From DASZQL01 sp964391865 (GTDB taxonomy: Bacteria > Planctomycetota > Phycisphaerae > Phycisphaerales > UBA1924): a stretch of 64,000 nucleotides of DNA. The translations under genes and the position numbers were made by a program. The notes under the pieces are model-generated. The model made no database searches, had not been told where the DNA came from, and was given only the letters and a program-made list of their open reading frames with translations. The stretch is from positions 186,001 to 250,000 of the forward strand of contig CAYMNQ010000003.1 of the NCBI GenBank assembly GCA_964391865.1, given 5' to 3'. Positions 28,724 to 36,836 of this stretch are shown piece by piece (position 1 is the first letter of the stretch; every line of letters begins with the position of its first letter).

Positions 28724-31450
28724 ATGGCAAACCTTGGTGTGGCCCGATGGATCAGCGCGGTCGGTCTGGTCGTCGCGTCAGCGATGCCCGTCGCCGCGCA
28801 AACTCAGTTCGTCAACTTCGAGCTGCCGCCGGTGCATCCGATGCAGCTGATCTCCGGCGGCACCACACTGGTGGTGGCGAACACTGCCGACGACCGCATT
28901 GAGATCATCGATGTCTCGATCACGCCCCGATGGGTGAGGTCGATCCCGGTCGGGCTTTCGCCCGTCTCCGTGCGCGCTCGCACCGACACCGAGATCTGGG
29001 TCACGAATCAACTGAGCGACACGATCAGCATCGTCGATCTCACCACGGGCAACGTGGTCAAGACGCTTTCGCCCGGCGACGAGCCGGTGGACGTGATCTT
29101 CGCCGGCTCGCCGCAGCGCGCGTTCGTCAGCGTGATGGCCCGCAATCAAGTCGCGGTCTACGACCCGGCGAATCTGTCGAACCCGCCCGTGATCATCCCG
29201 ATCGAGGGGCAGAACCCGAGTTCGCTCGCGACCGACGGCACGCGCGTGTACGTCGGCATCCGCGAGTCGGGCAACAGAACATCCATTGTCCCGCGCGAGC
29301 AGGTGAGCGAGATCGACGGCCCGTACGCCGGCGTGAACCCGCCGCCCAACTCGGGCACGGAGTTCTTCCCGCCCTTCAACATGCTGAATCCCCCCGCGCC
29401 GCCCGACGGCATTGTCGTCCGCAAGGTCGGCGCGCAGTGGCTCGACGACAACACGGGCGACTGGTCGGCGAAGGTGCCGTGGGATGTTGTGGATCACGAT
29501 GTCGCGATCATCGACGCGAGCACGCTTTCGGTGAGCTACGTCACGGGCATGATGAACATGATCTTCGCGCTGGCGGTGCAGCCCTCGACCGGGCGTCTCT
29601 TCGCCGTCGGCACCGAAGCGATGAACGACATCCGGTTCGAACCGAACGTGAAGAGCCATTTCGTCCGCGTCCACGCGGCGTCGTTCATGCCCGACACGCC
29701 CTCGAGCGTTTCGATTCTCGACCTCAACCCGCACCTGAACTACACCGAGCAGTCGATCCCGCAGTCGCAGCGCAATAAGTCCATCGGCGACCCGCGCGGC
29801 ATCGCGATCAACGACGCCGGCAACCGCATCTTCGTCACCGGCATGGGCTCGAACAACCTCACCAAGCACGACTCGAACTTCGTTCGGCTCGGGGATCCGC
29901 TCGCCCTCGGCGAGGGCGCGTGCGGCGTTACGATCGACTCCGCCCGCGAGCGCGTCTATGTTCTCAACCGCTTCGAGGGAACCGTCTCGGTCGTCGACTC
30001 GCCGGGCTTTTTCGAAATCGCGCGCGTCTCGTTCTACGACCCCACCCCGGCCGTCATCAACGCGGGCCGCCCGCTGCTCTACAACACCCACCTGTTCTCC
30101 GGGCTCGGGCAAGCCTCTTGCGGCTCGTGCCACATCGATGGCCACATCGACCAACTCGTCTGGGATCTGGGAGATCCCTCCGGCGGCATGACGCCCGCGC
30201 CGCAAGACGACTGCGCTCCGAACCAGCCCCCGCCGCCCTTCGTCGGCATGCCCTGCCCCGACTTCCATCCCATGAAGGGCCCGATGCGCACGCAGACCCT
30301 CGCGGGCATCGTCAACCACGGCCCGATGCACTGGCGCGGCGACCGCGCGACCCTCCACGCTTTCGACCTCGCGTTCCCGAATCTGCTCGGCGCGGACGAT
30401 TTCCCGACGACGCAGCAGATTCAGGAGATGGAGGACTTCATCGCCACCATCAAGTTCCAGCCCAACCCCTTCCGCACCATCAACGACTTGCTCCCCAGTT
30501 CCATCCCAGGAGTGACGGGCAATCCCATCACCGGGCAGAACATCATGTTCATCAACGGGCGCGTCGGGAACACGATCTCGTGCATCACCTGCCACGAAAT
30601 CCAGGGCGGCGGCACGGACCTGCACACCGTCCCCGGCGCCTTCCTCGGCGAGCCGCAGACCCTTAAGACGCCGCACCTCCGCAACATGTACCGCAAGGTC
30701 GGCTTCGATAAGGCCAGCCAGAGCAACCTGCTCGGCTTCGGCTTCACGCACGACGGCGCCGTCGGCACGCTCTTCGAATTCTTCTCCAACCCCATCTTCA
30801 CCTTCCCCGCCGGGCAGACCGGGATCAACGAGCGCAACCACGTCGCCGCCACAATGCTCGCGTTCTCCAGCGGCACGCACCCCGCCATCGGCCGCCAGAT
30901 CACCTTCGACGGCATCAACAACGGCGACACCGCGCTTGTCACCCTCTTCAACTCGTTCATCACCGTCGCCAACACCAACAACGTCGGGCTGGTGGCGAAG
31001 GGCATCTACAACGGCCAGCGCCGCGGCTTCCAGTACATGGGCGGCAACAACTTCCAGTCCGATATCGCCACTGAGACCGTCAACGCCACCACGCTGCGTA
31101 CCGCCGCCGTCGTCGGCGGCGAGATCACCTTCACCATCGTCCCCAAGGACACCCAGCGCCGCATCGGTATCGACCGCGACGCCGACGGGTTCTTTGACGG
31201 CGACGAACTCATCGCCTGCTCCAACCCGACCGACCCCACCATCATCCCGGGTGGCCCCGGCGCGGTGCTCGTGGGCGACGCCAACGGCGACATGAGCGTC
31301 GGGCTCGACGACATCGCCGTGGTGGTCATCAACTGGTTCCTCCCCGGCTCGCCCGGCACCGACGGCGACCTCGACGGCGACGGCGTCCGCGGGCTCTCCG
31401 ACATCGCACTCGTAGCTGAGAACTGGGGCCGCATGTGCGGGCTCCAATGA
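28724..31450 (+). CDS. Secreted YVTN-type beta-propeller and di-haem cytochrome c protein with dockerin-like C-terminus
   Basis: A 908-residue exported protein. A signal peptide ends in AAAQ near residue 26. Residues ~30-450 form a YVTN/NHL-like propeller (repeats such as LVVANTADDRIEIIDVS, EIWVTNQLSDTISIVDL, ERVYVLNRFEGTVSVVD). Two c-type haem motifs follow: CGSCH at residues 466-470 and CITCH at 620-624, in segments (GPMHWRGDR, EMEDFIATIKFQPNPF) reminiscent of di-haem peroxidase-type cytochromes. The C-terminus is the dockerin-like pair GDANGDMSVGLDDIAVVVINW / DLDGDGVRGLSDIALVAENW. It probably does electron transfer or oxidase chemistry at the cell surface. The propeller-haem-dockerin arrangement is unusual. 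Confidence 0.87.
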   Translation: MANLGVARWISAVGLVVASAMPVAAQTQFVNFELPPVHPMQLISGGTTLVVANTADDRIEIIDVSITPRWVRSIPVGLSPVSVRARTDTEIWVTNQLSDTISIVDLTTGNVVKTLSPGDEPVDVIFAGSPQRAFVSVMARNQVAVYDPANLSNPPVIIPIEGQNPSSLATDGTRVYVGIRESGNRTSIVPREQVSEIDGPYAGVNPPPNSGTEFFPPFNMLNPPAPPDGIVVRKVGAQWLDDNTGDWSAKVPWDVVDHDVAIIDASTLSVSYVTGMMNMIFALAVQPSTGRLFAVGTEAMNDIRFEPNVKSHFVRVHAASFMPDTPSSVSILDLNPHLNYTEQSIPQSQRNKSIGDPRGIAINDAGNRIFVTGMGSNNLTKHDSNFVRLGDPLALGEGACGVTIDSARERVYVLNRFEGTVSVVDSPGFFEIARVSFYDPTPAVINAGRPLLYNTHLFSGLGQASCGSCHIDGHIDQLVWDLGDPSGGMTPAPQDDCAPNQPPPPFVGMPCPDFHPMKGPMRTQTLAGIVNHGPMHWRGDRATLHAFDLAFPNLLGADDFPTTQQIQEMEDFIATIKFQPNPFRTINDLLPSSIPGVTGNPITGQNIMFINGRVGNTISCITCHEIQGGGTDLHTVPGAFLGEPQTLKTPHLRNMYRKVGFDKASQSNLLGFGFTHDGAVGTLFEFFSNPIFTFPAGQTGINERNHVAATMLAFSSGTHPAIGRQITFDGINNGDTALVTLFNSFITVANTNNVGLVAKGIYNGQRRGFQYMGGNNFQSDIATETVNATTLRTAAVVGGEITFTIVPKDTQRRIGIDRDADGFFDGDELIACSNPTDPTIIPGGPGAVLVGDANGDMSVGLDDIAVVVINWFLPGSPGTDGDLDGDGVRGLSDIALVAENWGRMCGLQ

Positions 31451-31491
31451 TCCGCCGCTGATCCGGCTTCCATCACTCACCGCACAACCGA

Positions 31492-31526
31492 AACCCCGGC
31501 TCTTCCGAGCCGGGGTTGTTCTTTCT
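31492..31526 (+). terminator. Intrinsic terminator after the di-haem protein gene
   Basis: A perfect 11-bp stem AACCCCGGCTC (31492-31502) / GAGCCGGGGTT (31507-31517), loop TTCC, then GTTCTTTCT. Confidence 0.85.
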
Positions 31527-31671
31527 CGATCGATGAGAATCACCGAAGTGCTACGAAAACCCGGCGCGCAGGGTTATCGTGCCCCGCACGGCACGCGCGC
31601 TTCAGGACCGCGCGTCGCAGCCCAGCGGCGATCCATGGGGCGCGATCCGGGGGGCCGTACACTCCGCGCCG

Positions 31672-32538
31672 ATGCCCGAGCCGAGCGCCACCCCGCCGCC
31701 CGAGAGCGCCGCCCCCGGTGCTGCCGACGCGGCGAGCGCGCCGATGATCGACGCGCCGCTCAGCTGCGTCCGCTGCGACTACGACCTGCGCGGTCTGCCG
31801 ATCGAGGGCCGCTGCCCCGAGTGCGGTGTGCCGGTGGAAGTCTCGCAGCGCGAGCGCCGCCGGCTCGCCGACGCCGCCGTACCGTATGTGAACACGCTGT
31901 ACGCGGGGGCGTGGTTGGTGGTGATTGCAATCGTGCTCGGTGTGCTGGCCGTCGCGGAGTACTTCTTCGGTGCGGCGATCTTGACGTGGATTCTTCCGAC
32001 CGCGTCGCCGGTGGCGTGGGACGCCGTATTCGTTGGCATCGCGATCTCGGCGATCCTCACCGGCGCACTGGGCTGGTGGTGGCTCGCCGCGCCGAACCCG
32101 GACGGCGCCGAGAATCGCCCGATGAAGCACGATCGGCGGATGGTGAGGATCACGGCCGCTCCGACCGGCGTGATGCTGACGCTGCTACTCATCGCCGCCG
32201 CCAGCCCGCCCGGCGCGATCGGTTGGATGCCGCCGATTGTCGTAGCGTTCTTGCCGTGGATGGTCGTCGTCGGGTGCGTGCTCGCGCTGATCCTCGGGCT
32301 GCTTCTGTTCTTCTCCTCGATGAGCTACGCCGCGAGGCTCGGGCTGCGCACCGGTGACACGGGGCTGTTCAACTCGGCGCGCCGGCTGATGCGCTTCGGC
32401 CCGTGGCTCTGCACCGTCGGGCTGGTCACGGTGATTGGGCCGCTGGCGGTCGCTCTCATACTCACGGTTCACCTATTCAATCTTCGCGCCCACCTGTCGG
32501 CGGTCCGCGCCGGCCGTAGCCGCGAGTTCGGCGACTGA
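31672..32538 (+). CDS. Zinc-ribbon polytopic membrane protein
   Basis: A 288-residue protein with a Pro/Ala-rich N-terminus, then a four-Cys zinc ribbon (CVRCDYDLRGL then CPECGVPV, residues ~33-54) and four or five hydrophobic segments from about residue 80 to 270. The 'CxxCxYxLRGLP' ribbon joined to membrane helices is a frequent planctomycetal layout of unknown function. The ATG at 31672 is the natural start for the ribbon; an upstream frame has no support. No catalytic motif is visible. The next gene starts 75 bases later on the same strand. Confidence 0.75.
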   Translation: MPEPSATPPPESAAPGAADAASAPMIDAPLSCVRCDYDLRGLPIEGRCPECGVPVEVSQRERRRLADAAVPYVNTLYAGAWLVVIAIVLGVLAVAEYFFGAAILTWILPTASPVAWDAVFVGIAISAILTGALGWWWLAAPNPDGAENRPMKHDRRMVRITAAPTGVMLTLLLIAAASPPGAIGWMPPIVVAFLPWMVVVGCVLALILGLLLFFSSMSYAARLGLRTGDTGLFNSARRLMRFGPWLCTVGLVTVIGPLAVALILTVHLFNLRAHLSAVRAGRSREFGD

Positions 32539-32613
32539 CGCCTTCGCGCCCAGCGCGCGGGCCTCGCGCCGGCGCGTATGATCCGTGTCGCCGATCTCGG
32601 AGAGCAACCACAC

Positions 32614-32877
32614 ATGACCAAACGCCCCGACCTCACCAACTACCAGCGCGGCATCGTCAATCGCTACTACGAGCACCGCGACTCCATCAACTCGACCAAG
32701 CTCAGCGAGATCGTGTCCGAGCTGTACCTGTGCGAGGACGAGAAGAAGGCGGCGAAGCTGTGGAAGAGCGCCGCCACGGCGATCGCAAACCTGAAAGCGA
32801 ACCCGGCGCGCGTCGAGAAGATTTTCGCGGAGAAAGACCTCGGGGCGCTGGCGAAATTGGCGGGGGAGTTGGGGTGA
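32614..32877 (+). CDS. Small conserved-looking soluble protein
   Basis: An 87-residue, lysine-rich, helical protein (TNYQRGIVNRYYEHRDSINS..., CEDEKKAAKLWKSAATAIAN...). It has no signal peptide or membrane segment. The start at 32614 is preferred because the upstream 12 codons have no ribosome site of their own and GAGA lies just before 32614. The charge pattern and length recall small planctomycetal proteins of unknown function; I do not recognise a named family. It converges with the membrane protein gene at 32897. Confidence 0.68.
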   Translation: MTKRPDLTNYQRGIVNRYYEHRDSINSTKLSEIVSELYLCEDEKKAAKLWKSAATAIANLKANPARVEKIFAEKDLGALAKLAGELG

Positions 32878-32896
32878 GTGGGCCGCATTGATGACA

Positions 32897-33880
32897 TCAA
32901 GACAAACAATTTCGCCAGCGCTTCTCGCCGAGCCGTGACATCCAAAATACGAGCGATATGAACCCCGGCAGCCCCATCGCGAGCGCCCCAACAACAAGCA
33001 GCGGAGCCCAAGGGTTCATCTGAGAGGCAAGCCCGGCGCGCTGCGTGTACCACATGATGGCGCCGCAGCCGATCCCGCCGAGCGCGCACCACCACCAACA
33101 GCGCCGCCACATGCGGCGGAGTTCGTTCTTCTGCCGTTCTTCATAGCCCGGCTCGCGATCGCGCATCACGCGCTCGAGCACGTCGCGCGACAGCAGCGGC
33201 AAGCGGATCCGGATCGCCTCGCCGCCGGATGGCGCGATCGTCCACAGACCATTCGGAGACTTCGACAAGTGTGTCAGATCGCGCCATCGCGCGCGGACAT
33301 TGGTCCCGTCGATGAGGAGGACTTCGACACCGTCGGCGGTGAACACCGCCGAATGAACGTTGTGCCGGAACGTCTCGCGCACGATCAGCGGCAGAATCCC
33401 GATCATGACCACGATCATGCCCAGTGCGATCAGCCCCAGCGAGCCCCACAGCAGGACCGCAGCCGTGGGAGTCGGTATTGGTTGAAGCATGAATCGCTTC
33501 GTCGTCAGTAGCGAAATGAGCCATCCGAGTAGGACAAGGATGAGCGCTATCGGGATCAGCACGTCGCGCCGCTCTCGTCGCTGCCTGTCGAAGACTTCGC
33601 GGACCGCAAGGCTGCCGTCGCGCCAGGCGCAATCGATGGCGCGCCGGCGCAGACGATGGGCGACTCGTGCGATTCGCGTGTCACTGAGCGTCAGAACAAT
33701 CTGGCGTTGTCGGCCATCCGCCTCATCGCCAACAGTGGCGATCGAGCGATACACCCGCTCCCACGGGATCACCACGCCGCGCCACTCGTCGGCGGCGGGG
33801 CGCGGGTCGGTGACGATCACGCCGCGGAGCGTCAGCCGGCAGCGGAAGGGGCGGAGGATGTTCCAGAAACCCGGATTCAT
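32897..33880 (-). CDS. Membrane protein with PH-like soluble segments, unknown function
   Basis: A 327-residue protein with four hydrophobic segments in two pairs (around residues ~110-130 and 145-170, then ~265-285 and ~295-315). Between and before the pairs are beta-rich stretches (LTLRGVIVTDPRPAADEW, VHSAVFTADGVEVLLIDGT) that look like bacterial PH or similar small beta domains. The middle carries many Arg residues. No family is recognised with confidence. It is divergent from nothing close: the HIT gene upstream is on the same strand, 85 bases away. Confidence 0.65.
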   Translation of the reverse strand: MNPGFWNILRPFRCRLTLRGVIVTDPRPAADEWRGVVIPWERVYRSIATVGDEADGRQRQIVLTLSDTRIARVAHRLRRRAIDCAWRDGSLAVREVFDRQRRERRDVLIPIALILVLLGWLISLLTTKRFMLQPIPTPTAAVLLWGSLGLIALGMIVVMIGILPLIVRETFRHNVHSAVFTADGVEVLLIDGTNVRARWRDLTHLSKSPNGLWTIAPSGGEAIRIRLPLLSRDVLERVMRDREPGYEERQKNELRRMWRRCWWWCALGGIGCGAIMWYTQRAGLASQMNPWAPLLVVGALAMGLPGFISLVFWMSRLGEKRWRNCLS

Positions 33881-33965
33881 ATGAGACTCTACGCTCGGTC
33901 AATTCGTGATGGCGTTCGCGCGAGCGGTGCGCATCCCCCCCTCACGGTCGGGTCTCGTTGATGCG

Positions 33966-34697
33966 CTACACGCCGTGCTCTTTCTTCACGTCCTGCCACA
34001 CCTCGCGGTAGCGTTTCGCCATGTCGTCGAGCGCGCTGGGGATGACGCGGACGTGCCCGACGACGCTCATGAAGTTCACATCGCCGAACCACCGTGGCAC
34101 GACATGGATATGCGCGTGCTCAGGCACGCCCGCGCCGGCGGCCATGCCCTGATTCAGCCCCACGTTCACGCCCTGACAGCGCAGCGTGCGCTCGCACAAC
34201 TCGACCGCGAGATCGACGAGCGACCACAGCTCGGCGCGCTGCGCCGCGCCGTAGTCGAGCAGACGCGGGCGGCTCTCGCCCAGGCAGATGAGCAGATGCC
34301 CGTTGGCGTAGGGGTAGCGGTTGAGAAGGATGAGGCCGCCTGAGCAGGCTTGGGGCTTGGGGCCTGGGGCCTGGGGTGAGGAGTCGGGGCGTCCCGTACG
34401 CACGATGACATGGTTTCTTTCATCGTGCGACGGGTTCAGCCAGTATTCGCGCAGGAAGCAATTGGGTTTGGGCTTGGGCGCGCTGCCTGTCGGCGGGGAC
34501 TCCGACTTCCCGCGCGCGGCGTCTTCATTTTCCGCGTTGCCCAGTTGCGAATTGGCCCGTTCCGCCTCGGCGGCGCCGAGCATTTCCAGATAGCTCAGCC
34601 GCCACGGCGCATGGAGCGCGTGGGCGTGGCTGCGCGGGAGTTCGGGCTTTCCTGGGGCGCCGGGCGAGCCGGGGGGGACGGGCATGGGCTGTGTCAT
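33966..34697 (-). CDS. HIT-family nucleotide hydrolase/transferase with a low-complexity insert
   Basis: A 243-residue protein with the histidine-triad signature HAHIHVVPRW and the preceding NVGLNQGMAAGAGVPEH, typical of bacterial HIT proteins that split diadenosine or other nucleotide phosphodiesters. LILLNRYPYANGHLLI is the usual HIT beta-strand region. The N-terminal ~110 residues are longer than normal and include a Pro/Lys/Ser-rich insert (PPTGSAPKPKP, SSPQAPGPKPQACSGG). The second part of it is encoded by a 7-nt tandem repeat at 34349-34376. Start ATG 34697 is divergent from the aminopeptidase gene, only 120 bases away. Confidence 0.87.
   Translation of the reverse strand: MTQPMPVPPGSPGAPGKPELPRSHAHALHAPWRLSYLEMLGAAEAERANSQLGNAENEDAARGKSESPPTGSAPKPKPNCFLREYWLNPSHDERNHVIVRTGRPDSSPQAPGPKPQACSGGLILLNRYPYANGHLLICLGESRPRLLDYGAAQRAELWSLVDLAVELCERTLRCQGVNVGLNQGMAAGAGVPEHAHIHVVPRWFGDVNFMSVVGHVRVIPSALDDMAKRYREVWQDVKKEHGV
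34349..34376. repeat. Heptanucleotide tandem repeat inside the HIT gene, unit CTTGGGG/CCTGGGG
   Basis: Four uninterrupted 7-nt units: CTTGGGG, CTTGGGG, CCTGGGG, CCTGGGG. On the minus strand they encode the Pro/Lys/Gln-rich linker of the HIT protein. Because the unit is not a multiple of three, gain or loss of one copy would shift the frame. Confidence 0.85.
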
Positions 34698-34817
34698 GGT
34701 CAACCAGCTTACGCGCGCACGGTAGACTGTTCCGTTCAGCCCGGCGCGCGAGACGAGTCCGGTGGTGCGGCGCGGGCGCATGCGGCAATTCCTCAGTTCC
34801 ACGGGAGTCCCCCTCGT

Positions 34818-36311
34818 ATGTTCCAGTCCATCCGTGCCGGTTCCGTCAAGAAGCCCGATGCCCTGATCGTCGCGCATTTCCAGAATGAAGCGCCCGACAG
34901 AGCGACGCTCGCGCTCGATCCGAGCGGCGCTCTCGCCGCCGCCGCCAAGCGCACCGAAGCGACGGGCGACGCGGGGCGGATCGTTGAAGCGTTCCCGAGC
35001 GGCAAGGGCGCTGTCGCGCGGATCATCCTGGTCGGCCTCGGCGAGCGCGCGAAGTTCGATCTGGCGAAGCTGCGCGAGTCGGTCGCGCCGGCGATCGCCC
35101 GGCGGCTCGCCGTCACGAAGGATGAAGCGGTGAGGGTTGATTTCTCCGGGCCGCTGACGAGCTTGAAGGCGGACATGCTCCGCGCCGGCGTGGCGCTCGG
35201 CGAGGGTCTCGGGCTCATTTCGTGGACGTGCGATACGTTCAAAGGCTCGGCGAACAGCATCCCTAAGCGCGCGAAGCTGGTGGTCGAGGGGGCGGGGGCG
35301 TCGTTCCACGACGGCGTCGCGCACGGGCTGGCGCTGGCGGAGTCGGCGAACTTCGCGCGGACGGTCAGCCACACGCCGCCGAATGTCTGCACCCCCGCGT
35401 GGGTGGCGAACGAAGCGGCGAAGCTGGCGCGCCAGACGGGCCTGAAGATCCGCGTCTTCAAGGGCGATGATCTTGTGCGCGAGAAGTTCGAGGGGCTGAT
35501 CAACGTCGGTAAGGCGAGCGAGAACCTGCCGTGCATGATCCGTTTGGAATACACGCCCAAGGGCGCGAAGCGCGGCGCGAAGCCCGCGGTGCTCGTGGGC
35601 AAGACGATGACGTACGACTCGGGCGGATTGTCGCTGAAGATCAACAACGGCATGCGCGGCATGAAGCGCGATAAGGACGGCGGGTGTGCCGTCCTCGGCG
35701 CGATGCACGCGGTGGCGACGGTCATCAAGCCCCGCCGTCCGGTCGTCGCGCTTCTCGCGGCGGCGGAGAACTCGATCAGCGACGAGGCGTACCGCCCCGA
35801 CGACGTGATCACGTACCGCAACGGCGTTACCGTCGAAGTGACCAACACCGACGCGGAGGGGCGGCTCGTCCTCGCCGATGCGCTGTGCTGGGCGTGCGAG
35901 AAAGATGACCCGGCGTACATCATCGATCTCGCGACGCTGACCGGCGGCGTGGTGACGGCGCTCGGCTCGACGTACGCGGGGCTGTGGTGCGATGACGACC
36001 GGCTGCGCGCGCGGATCGATGCCGCGAGCGCGCGGAGCGGCGAGCGCGTGTGGCGCCTGCCGCACCACCAGGAATACCGCGACATGATGAAGAGCGATAT
36101 CGCGGACCTCATCAACAGCAACCCCAACCGCAAGGCGCACCCGATCCAGGGCGCGGCGTTCCTGTCGTTCTTCGTTTCGCCCGGCATCCCGTGGTGCCAC
36201 CTCGATATCGCGGGCGTCCACGCGGTGGAGGGCGACAGCGGCCCGTTCGTGAAGAACTCGGCGACGGGCTTCGGCACGCGGCTCCTGGCGGAACTGCTCG
36301 ACGGCGAGTGA
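34818..36311 (+). CDS. pepA: Leucyl aminopeptidase (M17)
   Basis: A 497-residue cytosolic aminopeptidase that removes N-terminal residues from peptides using two divalent metals. The M17 signatures are complete: the metal/catalytic stretch LVGKTMTYDSGGLSLK, then MKRDKDGGCAVLGAMHA, NTDAEGRLVLADAL (metal and bicarbonate-binding Arg region) and IIDLATLTGG. The N-terminal macro-like domain (IVAHFQNEAPDRATLALD...) is present. The sequence reads GKTMTYDSGG where GKGITFDSGG is more usual; the change keeps the essential Lys and Asp. The ATG at 34818 starts the domain, as expected. A pair of repeat elements follows the stop codon. Confidence 0.95.
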   Translation: MFQSIRAGSVKKPDALIVAHFQNEAPDRATLALDPSGALAAAAKRTEATGDAGRIVEAFPSGKGAVARIILVGLGERAKFDLAKLRESVAPAIARRLAVTKDEAVRVDFSGPLTSLKADMLRAGVALGEGLGLISWTCDTFKGSANSIPKRAKLVVEGAGASFHDGVAHGLALAESANFARTVSHTPPNVCTPAWVANEAAKLARQTGLKIRVFKGDDLVREKFEGLINVGKASENLPCMIRLEYTPKGAKRGAKPAVLVGKTMTYDSGGLSLKINNGMRGMKRDKDGGCAVLGAMHAVATVIKPRRPVVALLAAAENSISDEAYRPDDVITYRNGVTVEVTNTDAEGRLVLADALCWACEKDDPAYIIDLATLTGGVVTALGSTYAGLWCDDDRLRARIDAASARSGERVWRLPHHQEYRDMMKSDIADLINSNPNRKAHPIQGAAFLSFFVSPGIPWCHLDIAGVHAVEGDSGPFVKNSATGFGTRLLAELLDGE

Positions 36312-36323
36312 GCGGACAGCGAG

Positions 36324-36419
36324 TGGAGCCCCCGGCGCGAGCCGGGGGTCGTTGCGACTCGATCAGTCATTTGCGCTGGCTTGGTCCAAGGCCCTCCCGC
36401 TCGCGCGGGAGGCTCCATA
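36324..36419. repeat. Paired-hairpin element, copy 2
   Basis: Bounded by TGGAGC and GGCTCCATA. Hairpin A: CCCCCGGC-GCGA-GCCGGGGG. Hairpin B: CCTCCCGC-TCGC-GCGGGAGG. The spacer includes GACTCGATCAGTC. It is in tandem with copy 3 and in a convergent gene gap. Confidence 0.88.
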
Positions 36420-36424
36420 AGAAA

Positions 36425-36521
36425 TCGAGTTCCCGGCGCGCGCCGGGGGACGTGGTGACTTAATGAGTCATGCAGCGCGGGCTGGGTCCAAGGCCCTCCC
36501 GCTCGCGCGGGAGGCTCCATA
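36425..36521. repeat. Paired-hairpin element, copy 3
   Basis: Five bases after copy 2. Hairpin A: TTCCCGGC-GCGC-GCCGGGGG (two U-G pairs keep the stem). Hairpin B is identical to copy 2. The spacer includes TGACTTAATGAGTCA, again a GACT-N5-AGTC dyad. It ends four bases before the stop of the next minus-strand gene. Confidence 0.88.
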
Positions 36522-36525
36522 TGAA

Positions 36526-36795
36526 CTACATCATCGACAGGCCGATCGCCAGCGCGATGGCGATGGTCAGTCCGACGAAGAGCAGCGGCTTGGCCCCTGA
36601 GCGGTCATCTCGCTTCGCGTCGCTGATCGCGTGCCCGCACTTCGAGCAGAGGGCGGCATCGTGGTACAGCTCGGCGCCGCAGTTCGGGCAGGTGATGTCG
36701 TCGCCGCCGAAGCGGGCGACATCGGCGGCCGACACGCCCTCGCGGTCGTGGTCGTAATCGTTGCAGCAGGGTCGCGGGCCGTTGCAGCAGGACAT
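36526..36795 (-). CDS. Small zinc-ribbon protein with C-terminal membrane segment
   Basis: An 89-residue protein. The N-terminus is Cys-rich (MSCCNGPRPCCNDYDHD), the middle is a zinc ribbon (CPNCGAELYHDAALCSKCGHAI), and the C-terminus is one hydrophobic helix (PLLFVGLTIAIALAIGL), so it should be tail-anchored with the ribbon in the cytoplasm. The ATG at 36795 is the natural start. There are too few features to infer function; similar small ribbon proteins are widespread in Planctomycetota. It is followed 41 bases upstream (on the same strand) by the DAHP synthase gene's end. Confidence 0.75.
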   Translation of the reverse strand: MSCCNGPRPCCNDYDHDREGVSAADVARFGGDDITCPNCGAELYHDAALCSKCGHAISDAKRDDRSGAKPLLFVGLTIAIALAIGLSMM

Positions 36796-36836
36796 AGTGA
36801 AAGTATAGGCGTCGCTTGGCTGCGGGTGGCGCCGGG

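Noticed and set aside
28778..31543. A 921-codon open frame antisense to the di-haem protein gene.
   Set aside because: The plus frame has a signal peptide, haem motifs and terminator; the antisense frame has none and shows GC-rich shadow composition.
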